Positions 23,322 to 29,953 of a DNA stretch of 41,940 nucleotides are shown piece by piece. A model generated the notes under the pieces. It did no database searches. It was not told the DNA's origin and saw only the letters and a program-made list of their open reading frames with translations. A program made the position numbers and the translations under genes. The stretch is from Christensenella sp. UBA1685 (lineage in GTDB: Bacteria; Bacillota; Clostridia; Christensenellales; CAG-138), in assembly GCA_002320595.1 (NCBI GenBank), contig DCKB01000042.1, positions 1 through 41,940 of the forward strand. Direction: 5' to 3'. How positions within the stretch are numbered: the first letter of the stretch is position 1; every line of letters begins with the position of its first letter.

Positions 23322-23495
23322 ATGGAGTGGATTTATTCATTTATGGAGCGGCTTGCGGCGCTCGCGGTGATTGGGTTTACAGGAGAAGCGCTGCTGCCGC
23401 GCGGCGGCTTGCGCAACAGTGCAAAGCGAGCGCTGTCCTTGCTTCTGCTGCTTTATGCTGCAGAGCCAATTTTGAAGCTGCTGGAGAAGGGATAG
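23322..23495 (+). CDS. spoIIIAF: Minimal SpoIIIAF-like protein (membrane hairpin only)
   Basis: This 57-residue protein sits exactly where spoIIIAF belongs, between spoIIIAE and spoIIIAG. It starts MEWIYSFMERLAALAVIGFTGEALLPRGGL and has a second helix SLLLLLYAAEPILKLL. That matches the two N-terminal membrane helices and the LLP-G loop of SpoIIIAF, normally about 170-210 residues. The whole extracytoplasmic domain is missing and the frame ends cleanly at TAG (23493-23495). An AGGAGAGG ribosome site precedes the ATG. I see no frameshifted remnant, because spoIIIAG starts 33 bases later. It falls below usual gene-size cut-offs. Confidence 0.75.
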   Translation: MEWIYSFMERLAALAVIGFTGEALLPRGGLRNSAKRALSLLLLLYAAEPILKLLEKG

Positions 23496-23528
23496 AAAGC
23501 GCGATTGGAGAGAAAGGGGCTGGGATGT

Positions 23529-24131
23529 ATGGCAAAGCAGAGCGGACTCGGGTTTGGCAAGCTGCTCGCCGGGCTTACAGAACGCATGAAAAAGGATAAG
23601 CGCTTTGAGCTTTGCGTTTACGGCTCGCTGGTACTTGCCGGCATTCTCATTTATGCTGTGACATCGTTTCCTAAAAACAGTGCCGTGGAGCCGGTTTCAC
23701 TGGAAGAGCCGGACAGCGTATATTCCAGTGAACGGGAAACGGAAGAACGGCTGAAAAACGTGCTTTCCTGCATTCGCGGCGCGGGGGAGGTCGAGGTTAT
23801 GATCACTTACGACACCGGCGCGCAGATCATACCCGCAATGAGCACGGATACACAAACTGGGATTACGCAAAGCTCAGGTACGGGAACGGAATCCATTACG
23901 GAGAACCGTACAGAATCATCGCGGCCGGCGACTGTATCGCAGACGGGAGGAAACGAAGCGATCGTGCTTACGGAAAAACAACCCGTAGTACGCGGTGTAA
24001 TCGTGATTGCAGAGGGCGCAGCTGATATTACGGTTCGGATGAATCTGCAAAACGCGGTGCGGACGGTGCTTGGCGTAGACCTGTCCTGCATCGATGTGTT
24101 TGAAATGAAGGCAATTGAAAAGGGGGAATAG
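23529..24131 (+). CDS. spoIIIAG: Stage III sporulation protein AG
   Basis: The 200-residue protein has a short cytoplasmic N-terminus, one membrane helix (about 31-47, VYGSLVLAGILIYAVTSF) and an extracytoplasmic ring-building domain. Conserved segments are CIRGAGEVEVMITYDTGAQIIPAM and VVRGVIVIAEGAADITVRMNLQNAVRTVLGVD. Between them is a Ser/Thr-rich loop (about 105-140), as in B. subtilis SpoIIIAG, which forms a large ring. The ATG at 23529 has AAAGGGG upstream; a TTG at 23505 is less likely. It is co-transcribed with spoIIIAH, three bases later. Confidence 0.94.
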   Translation: MAKQSGLGFGKLLAGLTERMKKDKRFELCVYGSLVLAGILIYAVTSFPKNSAVEPVSLEEPDSVYSSERETEERLKNVLSCIRGAGEVEVMITYDTGAQIIPAMSTDTQTGITQSSGTGTESITENRTESSRPATVSQTGGNEAIVLTEKQPVVRGVIVIAEGAADITVRMNLQNAVRTVLGVDLSCIDVFEMKAIEKGE

Positions 24132-24134
24132 AGC

Positions 24135-24683
24135 ATGAAACTGGAAGGCAAAAAGCAAAAGTATATCCTGATCGGTGGACTCGCATTGCTGTTGGCCGGC
24201 GTCGTATACTGGAATTATCGCCTGAACGCCGGAAAGGAGACAGAAGGAGTTGGGACCGCTGCGCAGGGAGGCGGGGAGTCGTTCCATATTGAAAGTATGA
24301 GCGGAGATACCTTGGAAACATCGGCGGCCGGAGAGGACTATTTTGAATCATTCCGAACGGAGCGAGAGAGTGTGCGGGAGCTTGAGATTGGTTATCTTGA
24401 CGAAATTATCGCAACCTCGGCTTCGGATGCGGAGACCCTTGCCGATGCACAGGCACAAAAGCTTGCGCTCGTGAATAACATGGAAACGGAATTTACCATT
24501 GAAAGCCTGATTCGTGCAAAAGGGTTCGCCGACGCCGCCGTTACGTTCCATGGCGGGTCGGTGAATGTAATCGTGGATTGCGAAACGCTCAGCGATGAGC
24601 AAGTCGCACAAATTCTCGATATTGTGCAGCGCGAAACTGGGGAATCGGCGGAAAACGTTAAGGTTATCCCTGGGGCGCAATGA
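24135..24683 (+). CDS. spoIIIAH: Stage III sporulation protein AH
   Basis: The 182-residue protein has a basic N-terminus and a single membrane helix (about 11-27, ILIGGLALLLAGVVYWNYRL). Its extracytoplasmic YscJ/FliF-like domain includes ADAQAQKLALVNNMETEFTIESLIRAKGFADAAVTFHGGSVNVIV. In sporulating bacilli it binds SpoIIQ of the forespore membrane across the intermembrane space. It closes the spoIIIA operon; no clear terminator follows before the Asp23-family gene. Confidence 0.95.
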   Translation: MKLEGKKQKYILIGGLALLLAGVVYWNYRLNAGKETEGVGTAAQGGGESFHIESMSGDTLETSAAGEDYFESFRTERESVRELEIGYLDEIIATSASDAETLADAQAQKLALVNNMETEFTIESLIRAKGFADAAVTFHGGSVNVIVDCETLSDEQVAQILDIVQRETGESAENVKVIPGAQ

Positions 24684-24757
24684 AGGCCGAAAAGAAAATC
24701 TTCTGTGAACTCAGAGGCTTTCCGGCATCAGAGCTATGCACCAATAGAAAAATCTGT

Positions 24758-24763
24758 TATAAT
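24758..24763 (+). promoter_or_regulatory. -10 box upstream of the Asp23-family gene
   Basis: A perfect TATAAT lies 29 bases before the start codon. The -35 at 17 bases (TATGCA) is poor, so this could be a regulated or weak promoter. It suggests the envelope module is not solely part of the spoIIIA transcript. Confidence 0.4.
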
Positions 24764-24792
24764 ATTTCCAAATTCAAAAGGAGGTAGTGCAC

Positions 24793-25212
24793 ATGACCCC
24801 GGATAACGAGATCACCACTGAAGTAAATGCGACCCAAGGCGGGAAGATCATTTTTGCGCCTGATGTGATCGCAACCATTGCAAGCTTTGCGGCTGCAGAA
24901 GTCGAAGGCGTGGTGGGCATGGCCGGCGGCGTCGTCGAAGGCATTACCGGAATGCTGAACGCGAAAAAAAGCATGACCAAAGGCATTAAGGTCGAGGTTG
25001 GAGAGGAAGAGGTCGCTGTAGATTTGAGCGTGATCATTCGCTACGGCTACAAGCTTCATGAGGTTTGCACCAAGATCCAGACCGGCATTAAGAATGCGAT
25101 TGAAACCATGACCGGACTTCGCGTCGTGCAGGTGAACGTGTTCGTGCAGTCCATCAACTTCGACAAGCCGGAGCCCAAAACAAAACCGGCCGAAATCCAG
25201 CCTGCCGAATAA
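24793..25212 (+). CDS. Asp23/Gls24-family envelope stress protein
   Basis: The 139-residue protein has the Asp23 domain. GGKIIFAPDVIATIASFAAAEVEGVVGMAGGVVEG and VAVDLSVIIRYGYKLHEVCTKIQTGIKNAIETMTGLRVVQVNVFVQSI are the hallmark segments. Asp23 proteins are membrane-tethered by AmaP in staphylococci and respond to cell-wall stress. In Clostridia and Bacillus a copy upstream of nusB (YqhY in B. subtilis) is linked to fatty acid supply. The ATG at 24793 has a near-perfect AAAGGAGGT. A short charged tail rich in Lys/Pro follows the domain. Confidence 0.93.
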   Translation: MTPDNEITTEVNATQGGKIIFAPDVIATIASFAAAEVEGVVGMAGGVVEGITGMLNAKKSMTKGIKVEVGEEEVAVDLSVIIRYGYKLHEVCTKIQTGIKNAIETMTGLRVVQVNVFVQSINFDKPEPKTKPAEIQPAE

Positions 25213-25232
25213 GCGGCATACATGCCTGAAAA

Positions 25233-25257
25233 GCGCCGCCGGCCATGCTGGCGGCGC
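25233..25257 (+). other. GC-rich hairpin between the Asp23 and AmaP genes
   Basis: GCGCCGCC (25233-25240) pairs perfectly with GGCGGCGC (25250-25257) around nine bases. No T-run follows (CTGAAACACC), so it is more likely an mRNA stability or expression-ratio element than a full terminator. Confidence 0.5.
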
Positions 25258-25283
25258 CTGAAACACCAAAGGAGAATCGCGTT

Positions 25284-25868
25284 ATGAAGTTTAGTTGGTT
25301 CGACAAGCTTCTGCTTGTTGTTGTGTTGCTTTTGGTGATTGCACTTGCTGCGCTTTGCATTGGCATTGCGATGTCATTCGTGACGGCGGATATGGCCGCA
25401 CATGTAACGGGGATCGTTACAAACGGCATGACTGAAAACAGGCTTATCATGGGCGGTATTGGCCTTGTGTTGCTGATTCTTGCCTTCCGGCTCTTCATTG
25501 CAATGGGCAATCGAAAGCAGGAACAGCCGGCAGCCGCACCGAGAGCGACATCTGCCCTCATCCTTTCCGGTGATAACGGTTCGGCCTTCATCACCCTTGC
25601 GGCGGTAGACAGCATGGTGCAGAGGCATTGCAGGGCGAACCCAAAGGTTAAGGAGTGTGAAAGCAGCGTCACCGCGATTGAAAACACTGCGGTTGCAATT
25701 GCCCTTAAACTGGTAGTCTCCAATGAGACGGTGCTTCCCGAATTTACAAAGGCACTGCAGGATTCGCTCAAAGAGTACATTGAGATGTACTGCGGCATCA
25801 CCGTTCGGGATGTGGACGTTTTGATCGTAAGTGCACCGGCACCTGCAAAGCAGCCGCGCGTAATGTGA
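25284..25868 (+). CDS. amaP: AmaP-like alkaline shock membrane anchor protein
   Basis: The 194-residue protein has two N-terminal membrane helices (about 6-36 and 50-68) and a soluble Asp23-interacting domain after a Pro/Ala linker. GSAFITLAAVDSMVQRHCRANPKVKECESSVTAIENTAVAIALKLVV is the conserved AmaP segment. It would anchor the preceding Asp23-family protein at the membrane. The ATG at 25284 has AAAGGAGAA upstream; an earlier in-frame start lies within the intergenic hairpin region. It is followed after ten bases by the DUF2273 gene, its usual partner. Confidence 0.88.
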   Translation: MKFSWFDKLLLVVVLLLVIALAALCIGIAMSFVTADMAAHVTGIVTNGMTENRLIMGGIGLVLLILAFRLFIAMGNRKQEQPAAAPRATSALILSGDNGSAFITLAAVDSMVQRHCRANPKVKECESSVTAIENTAVAIALKLVVSNETVLPEFTKALQDSLKEYIEMYCGITVRDVDVLIVSAPAPAKQPRVM

Positions 25869-25878
25869 GGTGCATGAT

Positions 25879-26106
25879 ATGAACGATTTCTTTGCCTTTT
25901 GCAGGCTGTATAAGTGGCGCATCATCAGCGTGTGCTTTGGCATTTTGTTTACGATCCTGATTTTTACAATCGGGTTTTGGCGCACGCTTCTGCTGTTCGC
26001 TATCGTGGGCATCGCTTACTTTATCGGCACGCTTTTGGATGAAGGAGGCCGCACCCGTGTGAAGGATTTTTTTGCGGGGCTGTTTCAACGGAAAAATAAC
26101 GGCTGA
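25879..26106 (+). CDS. DUF2273 small integral membrane protein
   Basis: The 75-residue protein has two membrane helices (WRIISVCFGILFTILIFTI and FWRTLLLFAIVGIAYFIGTLL) with a Trp-Arg pair before each and a basic tail with FxxGLFQRK. This is the DUF2273 pattern, nearly always found next to amaP/asp23. It probably forms part of the same envelope assembly; no biochemical role is established. The ATG at 25879 is selected with GAGGTG about seven bases upstream; a GTG at 25870 overlaps that site. Confidence 0.85.
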   Translation: MNDFFAFCRLYKWRIISVCFGILFTILIFTIGFWRTLLLFAIVGIAYFIGTLLDEGGRTRVKDFFAGLFQRKNNG

Positions 26107-26139
26107 AATGCCGATACCCATGGAAGGACGAAAGAGAAT

Positions 26140-26565
26140 ATGAGCAGGAAGACAGCGCGCGAGGTCGCAATGAAACTCGCGTTTGCTCGTTTGTTTGGGG
26201 GAGAAGATACCTATGACGCGGTGTTGGACAAGTCGGGTATCACGGAAACGCTGACGGAAGAAGACGTGGCCTTTTCCGATGCAGTGCTTTTTGGAATTGA
26301 AGCGCATCAGGAAGAGATTGACCCGTTGATCGGTGAGCTTGCCATCGGTTGGAGCATTGAACGTATGCCGCGGGTAGACCTTTCGATTCTTCGCGTTGCG
26401 ATTTATGAAATGATGTACCGCAGGGATATCCCATACAGCGTTTCCATCAATGAAGCGGTTGAACTCGCAAAGCGGTTTGGAGGGGAACGATCCTCCGCTT
26501 ACATCAACGGTATGCTTGGAACGCTTGCCAAACGGCTTGAAGCGGAAGACGGGGAACAGCAGTAA
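26140..26565 (+). CDS. nusB: Transcription antitermination factor NusB
   Basis: The 141-residue all-helical protein binds boxA RNA with NusE (S10) to prevent premature termination of rRNA transcripts. The sequence MSRKTAREVAMKLAFARLFGGE, RMPRVDLSILRVAIYEMMYRRDIPYSVSINEAVELAKRFGGERSSAYINGMLGTLAK is canonical. A GGAAGGACGAAAGAG ribosome site precedes it. Its stop TAA shares a base with the ATG of the next gene. Confidence 0.97.
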   Translation: MSRKTAREVAMKLAFARLFGGEDTYDAVLDKSGITETLTEEDVAFSDAVLFGIEAHQEEIDPLIGELAIGWSIERMPRVDLSILRVAIYEMMYRRDIPYSVSINEAVELAKRFGGERSSAYINGMLGTLAKRLEAEDGEQQ

Positions 26566-27554
26566 TGTGCGCATATGTCGGCGTGGATACAAGCTGCTAT
26601 ACCACGTCCGTTGCCTGCGTGGATGAATGCGGCATCGTTTCAGATCTGCGGACGGTGCTTTCGGTTAAACAGGGAGAACGAGGCTTTCGCCAAAGCGATG
26701 GCCTGTTTCAGCATATCCGGAATTTGGAAAGACTTGTGCCGGAGATGTTTGAAAAGCTGGACGCTGGTGCTGTGCGCGGTGTATGCGTAAGCGCCCGGCC
26801 AAGGCCAAATGAGGATTCTTATATGCCGGTGTTCCTTGCCGGGAAAGCTTGCGCAGCATCCATGGCCGCCGCACTCCGTGTGCCGCTTTTGGCTGCATCC
26901 CATCAGGAAGGGCATGTTCGCGCCGCGCTGTACGGCAATGAATTTTTGATGGGACAGCCCTTTTTGGGCATGCATATTTCAGGCGGAACGACGGAAGTTT
27001 TTTTGGTGGACGAAGCGTTTCATATAACGCTGCTATCAGGTACGGAAGATTTGCATGCCGGACAGTTTGTAGATCGGATCGGCGTTGCCATGGGACTTCG
27101 GTTTCCGTGCGGGAAGCAGCTTGAAGCGCTTGCCGGCGAATTTGACCCTGCAACAGGAGGGGTGAAGCTTCCGGCGATTGTGCGCAACGGGGTATGCTCG
27201 TTTTCCGGGGTGGAGACACGTGCGCAGGCGCTCATTGACGATGGAATCAAGCATGCTGAAATTGCGTATGCTGCATATGACTGCATGGCGCGCACCTTTG
27301 GAAAGATGGTGCTTTATGCGATGGAGAAAGCAGGCGTCCGGCGCGCACTTCTCGCGGGGGGAGTGGCGTCAAGCCCGCTTCTGCGCGCTCTGCTGCGGGA
27401 ACGGGTTCGAAAGCAGAAAGCGGAAGCTGAGATTTTTTTCGGGGAAAGCGCGCTTTCTTCCGACAATGCGGTCGGCACAGCACTGTTGTGCAAAGACAGG
27501 CTTACCGCATCACCGGAGGGGGGAACCACAAGATGCAAAGCGGATATGTTATGA
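26565..27554 (+). CDS. TsaD/Kae1-domain paralogue
   Basis: The 329-residue protein has the ASKHA Kae1/TsaD fold. MCAYVGVDTSCYTTSVACVD is the phosphate-1 region. SHQEGH keeps the HxxxH metal ligands (H113, H117), HISGGTTEV is the phosphate-2 loop, LAGGVASSPLLRALL the adenosine region, and SSDNAVGTALLC supplies the terminal Asp. The surroundings of these motifs differ from genuine TsaD (which has HxEGH after NH), and clostridia often carry this paralogue between nusB and xseA. It is therefore not safely the t6A synthase; function is unknown. It overlaps nusB at one base and xseA at its end. Confidence 0.8.
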   Translation: MCAYVGVDTSCYTTSVACVDECGIVSDLRTVLSVKQGERGFRQSDGLFQHIRNLERLVPEMFEKLDAGAVRGVCVSARPRPNEDSYMPVFLAGKACAASMAAALRVPLLAASHQEGHVRAALYGNEFLMGQPFLGMHISGGTTEVFLVDEAFHITLLSGTEDLHAGQFVDRIGVAMGLRFPCGKQLEALAGEFDPATGGVKLPAIVRNGVCSFSGVETRAQALIDDGIKHAEIAYAAYDCMARTFGKMVLYAMEKAGVRRALLAGGVASSPLLRALLRERVRKQKAEAEIFFGESALSSDNAVGTALLCKDRLTASPEGGTTRCKADML

Positions 27555-28774
27555 CCGTCACCCAATTAAACGAGTATGTTGCGGGTTTGCTGCAGCGGGA
27601 TGTGCTTTTGCGCAGCCTTTCCGTGCGCGGGGAGGTCAGCGGTTTGAAGCGCCACAGCTCGGGGCATGTGTATTTTACGCTTAAGGATGGCGGTGCGCTT
27701 GTGCGCTGCGTGATGTTCCGGCAGGACGCAATGCAGTGCGGCGTTGCTTTTTCCGATGGAATGGAAATCGTGGCCCAAGGGTATGCAGCGCTTTATGCGC
27801 GTGACGGACAGTATCAGCTTTATGTGAAAACGGTGACAGGGGAAGGGGAAGGAGAGCTTTATCGGCGCTTCCTGATGATGAAAACGCGGCTACAGGCGCG
27901 GGGTTGGTTTGATGAAGCGCATAAAAAGCCGATTCCGGCCCTGCCACACTGCGTTGGAATCGTGACCTCGCAGAGCGGCGCCGCTGTACGCGATGTAATC
28001 AGCGTTGCACGGCGCAGGTTCCCGGCAATGAATCTATTGCTTTGCCCTGTCGCTGTGCAGGGAATGGGCGCTGCGGAGGAAATTGCAGCAGGAATCCGGC
28101 TGATGAATCGTCTGAAACGCGCCGATGTGCTGATCGTCGGCCGTGGAGGCGGCAGTTTGGAGGACCTTTGGGCGTTTAACGAGGAAACCGTTGCAGAGGC
28201 AATTTACGAAAGCGAAATCCCCATTGTGAGCGCAGTGGGGCATGAGACCGATTTTTCCATTGCGGATTTTGTTGCGGATCTTCGCGCGCCGACCCCATCT
28301 GCCGCAGCAGAGCTTTGCGTGCCCGAGTATGACACGCTGCTTTCTACGTTGGATGGAATGCGTGAAACGTTGCTATGCGCTGCACGAACGGGCCTTTTAA
28401 GGCGCAGAGAACGGGTGAATGCGATCGTAGAAAGCGGAGCTTTTTCTGCGCCGCGCCATGCGCTTGCAGATGCCCGGCATACCGTGCTGGATGCCGGACG
28501 ACGGTTGGATGCTGCTGCCCAGGCATCATTGGCTGCAGCCGTTCGCATGTGCAGCACGCTTTCGGGCAAGCTGGAGGCGCTCTCTCCCGCGCATACGCTT
28601 GCGCGCGGCTTTGCGCTTGTGCGCGGAAAGGATGGGGCGTACTGCGGTTCGGTGGAACGGCTTTCGCCGGATGATTCGGTGACAATCATGTTTCATGACG
28701 GCGCTGCCGGCGCTACCGTGAATACGATAGAAAAGGAACAGAGACAAAATGGCGAAAAAAAAGCAGAACTTTGA
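27533..28774 (+). CDS. xseA: Exodeoxyribonuclease VII large subunit
   Basis: The 413-residue catalytic subunit degrades single-stranded DNA in either direction with XseB. The N-terminal OB-fold is MTVTQLNEYVAGLLQRDVLLRSLSVRGEVSGLKRHSSGHVYFTLKD. The catalytic region includes VGIVTSQSGAAVRDVI, LIVGRGGGSLEDLWAFNEE and SAVGHETDFSIADFVADLRAPTPSAAAEL. A helical region and a short C-terminal segment follow. The ATG at 27533 has a GGAGGGGGGAA ribosome site. An ATG at 27551 overlaps the previous stop (ATGA) and gives the more typical N-terminus, so the exact start is open. Confidence 0.96.
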   Translation: MQSGYVMTVTQLNEYVAGLLQRDVLLRSLSVRGEVSGLKRHSSGHVYFTLKDGGALVRCVMFRQDAMQCGVAFSDGMEIVAQGYAALYARDGQYQLYVKTVTGEGEGELYRRFLMMKTRLQARGWFDEAHKKPIPALPHCVGIVTSQSGAAVRDVISVARRRFPAMNLLLCPVAVQGMGAAEEIAAGIRLMNRLKRADVLIVGRGGGSLEDLWAFNEETVAEAIYESEIPIVSAVGHETDFSIADFVADLRAPTPSAAAELCVPEYDTLLSTLDGMRETLLCAARTGLLRRRERVNAIVESGAFSAPRHALADARHTVLDAGRRLDAAAQASLAAAVRMCSTLSGKLEALSPAHTLARGFALVRGKDGAYCGSVERLSPDDSVTIMFHDGAAGATVNTIEKEQRQNGEKKAEL

Positions 28775-28967
28775 GGACGCAATGCGGCGGCTGGAGGAAA
28801 TCGTAAGCGCGCTTTCCGATGGGAATTTGCCGCTTGACGACATGATGAAACTCTATGAGGAAGGGCGTGCGCTTTCCCGGACGTGCCTTGCACAATTGGA
28901 GGCATATGAAGGCCGCCTGGAAGCCGTTGAACCGGTGGGTGGCGAAATGGACGCGGAGGAAGAATGA
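28749..28967 (+). CDS. xseB: Exodeoxyribonuclease VII small subunit
   Basis: The 72-residue helical protein binds XseA in several copies. KKQNFEDAMRRLEEIVSALSDGNLPLDDMMKLYEEGRALSRTCLAQLEAYEGRLE is the full family signature, followed by an acidic tail. It overlaps xseA by 26 bases in another frame with AAAAGGAA as ribosome site. The next gene, ispA, begins within its stop (ATGA). Confidence 0.95.
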   Translation: MAKKKQNFEDAMRRLEEIVSALSDGNLPLDDMMKLYEEGRALSRTCLAQLEAYEGRLEAVEPVGGEMDAEEE

Positions 28968-29833
28968 TAAACCTGGAACAAATTACATCTGTGCTTGAAG
29001 CATATATGCGGAGGGAAGATCTTCCCGCTGCGTTGTGCGAAGCGATGAAATACAGCCTCCTTGCAGGAGGCAAACGGCTCCGTCCTATGCTTTGCCTTTA
29101 CGCATGTGAAATGGTGGGAGGGGATACGGAAGCTGCGCTGCCGCTTGCCGCTGCTTTGGAAATGATCCATACATATTCGCTGATTCATGATGATCTGCCC
29201 TGCATGGATGATGATGACTTCCGCCGCGGAAGACCCTCAAACCACAAAGTGTTCGGTGAAGCAAACGCCCTGCTTGCCGGGGATGCGCTTTTAACCTATG
29301 CGTTCGAGGTGATCCTTTCAGAAGGACCGAGGCATATCGGAAAGGCCCCCCGCTATTATGAGGCGGCGGCTGAAATCGCGCATGGCGCGGGCGTGTCCGG
29401 AATGGTTGCCGGGCAGTGGGCCGATCTTGCAAATGAAAAGAACCCCTGCGCAGATGCAGAAACGCTCACGTATATTCATGCCCGAAAAACGGGGGCGCTT
29501 ATTACGGCGGCCGTTGTGGCCGGAGGCATAGCCGGCAATGCGGATCCGGAATCAGTTGGAGCGCTGAGAAGGTTCGGAGTGCATTATGGCGTTTTATTTC
29601 AGATCACAGACGACCTGTTGGATGTGCTGGGAGATTCCAAGACAGTGGGGAAAACGCTCGGCAAGGATGCAGCGCATCAAAAGTTGACGTATCCAGCGCT
29701 CTACGGCATTGAAACTGCAAAGCGTATGGCACAGGAGGAGGCCCGGTTCGCAAAGGAGGCGCTCAGGCAATTTGGAGACCGCGCAACATGGTTCCTGACG
29801 CTTGCGGATCAAACGCTTACACGAACTTTTTAA
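28964..29833 (+). CDS. ispA: Farnesyl/geranyl diphosphate synthase (polyprenyl synthetase)
   Basis: The 289-residue enzyme condenses IPP with allylic diphosphates to give C15 (or C10-C20) prenyl chains for undecaprenyl and quinone-type lipids. Motifs are GGKRLRP (35-41), the first Asp-rich motif DDLPCMDDDD (76-85) and the second, ITDDLLD, followed by GKTLGKD. The two-residue insert in the first Asp-rich motif (DDxxxxD) is typical of bacterial IspA. The ATG overlaps the xseB stop by four bases. dxs follows on its own promoter, linking isoprenoid supply and use. Confidence 0.95.
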   Translation: MINLEQITSVLEAYMRREDLPAALCEAMKYSLLAGGKRLRPMLCLYACEMVGGDTEAALPLAAALEMIHTYSLIHDDLPCMDDDDFRRGRPSNHKVFGEANALLAGDALLTYAFEVILSEGPRHIGKAPRYYEAAAEIAHGAGVSGMVAGQWADLANEKNPCADAETLTYIHARKTGALITAAVVAGGIAGNADPESVGALRRFGVHYGVLFQITDDLLDVLGDSKTVGKTLGKDAAHQKLTYPALYGIETAKRMAQEEARFAKEALRQFGDRATWFLTLADQTLTRTF

Positions 29834-29846
29834 TGAAAAGTATCTG

Positions 29847-29876
29847 CCTGCTTTTGCGGGTTTATGCATTTTTTAT
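29847..29876 (+). terminator. Weak terminator after ispA
   Basis: CCTGC (29847-29851) pairs with GCGGG (29856-29860) around TTTT, followed by TTTATGCATTTTTT. The stem is short, with one T-G pair, so termination may be partial. Confidence 0.5.
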
Positions 29877-29889
29877 TGAGGCTTTACCC

Positions 29890-29918
29890 TTGTATGCACG
29901 ACGGCGAAGTGGTATAAT
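29890..29918 (+). promoter_or_regulatory. Sigma-A promoter of dxs
   Basis: TTGTAT (29890-29895) and a perfect TATAAT (29913-29918) are 17 bases apart, about 35 bases before the dxs start. Confidence 0.75.
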
Positions 29919-29953
29919 ACCCTCCGCGTTTGTGCATGGAAAGGCGGAACGGC

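Noticed and set aside
23327..23599. A 90-codon frame between spoIIIAE and spoIIIAG
   Set aside because: It is in a different frame from the 57-residue SpoIIIAF-like gene, is soluble and Ala/Arg-rich, and runs over the spoIIIAG start.
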